Shown in pieces: positions 62,799-64,000 of a DNA stretch of 64,000 nucleotides. The notes beneath the pieces are model-generated. The model did not search any database and had not been told where the DNA came from. It saw nothing but the letters and a program-made list of their open reading frames with translations. This DNA is from Rhizobium cauense (GTDB lineage: Bacteria; Pseudomonadota; Alphaproteobacteria; Rhizobiales; Rhizobiaceae), in NCBI RefSeq assembly GCF_019511525.1, contig NZ_JAEUAT010000003.1:434001-498000 (forward strand), in the 5' to 3' direction. Each line of letters begins with the position of its first letter. The stretch's first letter is position 1. Made by a program: the position numbers and the translations under genes.

Positions 62799-64000
62799 GC
62801 ACTGATCTCCCGTGTCTTCCACGCGGACGACGAGTCCTGAGCCAGGAACCGTCCTCTGCCAGGTTTGCCAATCAACTTATTGTCTTGGACGATGACTTGG
62901 CCGCGACTCACGACGGTTTCAGGCCATCCCTGGACCTCCATGCCCTCGAACGGCGTGTAGTCCACATTATGGTGCAGGATGTCGTTGGTGATGGTCATGC
63001 GTTTTTCTGGGTTCCAGACTGCGAGATCTGCGTCGGCGCCAACAGCGATCGTTCCCTTGCGTGGATGAAGGCCATAGAGCTTTGCATTGTTGGTGGCGGT
63101 CAGCGCCACGAAGCGGGGCAGATCGATACGTCCCTTGACGACACCCTCGCTGAAAAGGATTGGCAGGCGGGTTTCCAGTCCGGGAATGCCATTCGCGACG
63201 GCGCGAAATGAAGGATTCGGCCCGGCCTTGAGTTTGCCATCGGTGTCGAAGCAATAGGGTGCATGATCGGAGTTGAAGATTTCTATCGTGCCGTCTTCTA
63301 TTCCGCGCCACAATGCTGCCTGAGCCTCCCTGTCACGCGGAGGAGGGCTGCACATCGCCTTTGCGCCGAGCATACCTGGCATCTCCAGATCGGACTCAGT
63401 GAGAAGGAGATATTGCGGGCAGGTCTCGGCGATGACGACGTGACCACGAGCCCGCGCACGGCGTATCTCTTCGAGGGGTTCGCCACCCGAAACATGGACG
63501 ATTACCAATGGCACGCCGGCGATCTCCGCTAGCGTTACGGCTCTGTGCGTCGCTTCTCGCTCGACTGGAAGGGGACGCGACGTGGCGTGCGCCACGGGTT
63601 TCGTCCGGCCCTGGCATTCGAGCCTGTCGGCCAACCAGCCAATGATCTCATGATTCTCTGCATGGATGAGCATAACAGCCTTTTCCTGCCGGGCGGTTTC
63701 GAAGACGTCGAGGATCTGGCGGTCACTGAGCTGCATAGCGTCATAGGTCATGTACACTTTGAGGCTGGTGTGTCCGCGCCGGATCAGCGCGGGCAGCTCC
63801 TGGCCAAGCACTGCCGGCGTCGGGTCGCTCACGATCAGATGGAAAGCATAGTCTGTAACCGACTGACCTTCGGCGCGGCGATGGTAGTCGGCAACCGCGG
63901 CAGTTAGGGACTCGCCGCGATGCTGGACGCAGAAGGGAACGATGGTCGTCGTTCCCCCGAAGGCGGCGCTGATGCTTCCTGATCGGAAACCGTCCGCCAT
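62789..64000 (-). CDS. D-hydantoinase/dihydropyrimidinase-type hydrolase (3' part)
   Basis: About 403 residues of an amidohydrolase running off the right edge. Visible parts are AAFGGTTTIVPF, the carboxylated lysine region SLKVYMTYDAMQLSD, metal histidines in IHAENHEI and IVHVSGGEPLEEI, and the catalytic aspartate in NSDHAPYCFD. The N-terminal metal-binding HxH and about 70 residues are missing, so the ATG at the very edge is not the true start. The enzyme opens cyclic amides such as dihydropyrimidines or hydantoins. It is the first visible gene of the operon with SDR, GlcG and ABC parts. Confidence 0.92.
   Translation of the reverse strand: MADGFRSGSISAAFGGTTTIVPFCVQHRGESLTAAVADYHRRAEGQSVTDYAFHLIVSDPTPAVLGQELPALIRRGHTSLKVYMTYDAMQLSDRQILDVFETARQEKAVMLIHAENHEIIGWLADRLECQGRTKPVAHATSRPLPVEREATHRAVTLAEIAGVPLVIVHVSGGEPLEEIRRARARGHVVIAETCPQYLLLTESDLEMPGMLGAKAMCSPPPRDREAQAALWRGIEDGTIEIFNSDHAPYCFDTDGKLKAGPNPSFRAVANGIPGLETRLPILFSEGVVKGRIDLPRFVALTATNNAKLYGLHPRKGTIAVGADADLAVWNPEKRMTITNDILHHNVDYTPFEGMEVQGWPETVVSRGQVIVQDNKLIGKPGRGRFLAQDSSSAWKTREISAWI

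Overview
The window looks like part of a large replicon (chromid or megaplasmid is likely, but not proven) of an alphaproteobacterium in the Rhizobiaceae, such as Rhizobium, Ensifer or a relative. The evidence is the high G+C content, four carbohydrate- or nutrient-type ABC transporter loci, short proteins typical of rhizobia (DUF982, DUF1488), a PutA with a divergent Lrp-type PutR, ThuA/ThuB-like sugar catabolism genes, and a thiMED operon behind a TPP riboswitch. I saw no rRNA, tRNA, CRISPR array or replication genes.

Layout. 1-4.7 kb: a minus-strand sugar ABC operon (dehydrogenase, two permeases, binding protein, ATPase cut by the left edge). 5.0-11.3 kb: methylmalonyl-CoA mutase, a D-2-hydroxyacid dehydrogenase-like gene, L-2-hydroxyglutarate oxidase, and a frame-broken D-amino-acid dehydrogenase. 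11.3-18.1 kb: an eroded accessory region with small rhizobial genes, frameshifted relics, a truncated tyrosine-recombinase relic, a duplicated DUF982 gene, and a roughly 270-bp element present twice, each copy ending in the same strong terminator hairpin. 18.2-21.5 kb: a class III adenylate cyclase with a TolB-like domain and TPRs, a DUF938 methyltransferase and an orphan gene. 22-27.1 kb: a sulfur cluster with a sulfite-oxidase-like molybdoenzyme, an Lrp-type regulator divergent from a cysteine-desulfurase-like gene, a frame-broken persulfide dioxygenase and a TauE/SafE exporter. 27.2-30.8 kb: a cupin, a winged-helix/TolB/TPR regulator and a frame-broken DMT exporter. 31.1-37.5 kb: ThuA and ThuB-like genes and a ROK repressor divergent from an ABC sugar importer. 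37.5-39.9 kb: thiD, thiE, thiM and the TPP riboswitch. 41.8-47.5 kb: a second minus-strand sugar operon (aldolase, GntR, ABC importer, PfkB kinase). 47.7-52 kb: putR and putA. 52-57.6 kb: small envelope and secreted proteins, an L,D-transpeptidase with an OmpA-like lipoprotein, and an ArsR/SRPBCC pair divergent from a RibD/DHFR-like reductase. 57.7-59.9 kb: a DUF4105 membrane protein and a Phd/VapC-type toxin-antitoxin pair with a near-ideal operator. 60-64 kb: an operon of hydantoinase, SDR, GlcG-like protein and SsuBC-type ABC components, cut by the right edge.

The region is mostly about scavenging and burning small organic molecules: sugars, amino acids, hydroxyacids, cysteine or sulfide, and cyclic amides. 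Two of the three complete sugar-type loci have no ATPase beside them, so they probably share one. Three metabolic genes carry single frame disruptions. These could be real decay or assembly errors, and reads would decide. The most interesting unexplained items are the duplicated terminator-ending element, the Lrp-controlled sulfur operon, and two regulatory DNA patterns: paired 17-bp operators upstream of the ArsR gene and a 19-bp palindrome upstream of the toxin-antitoxin pair.
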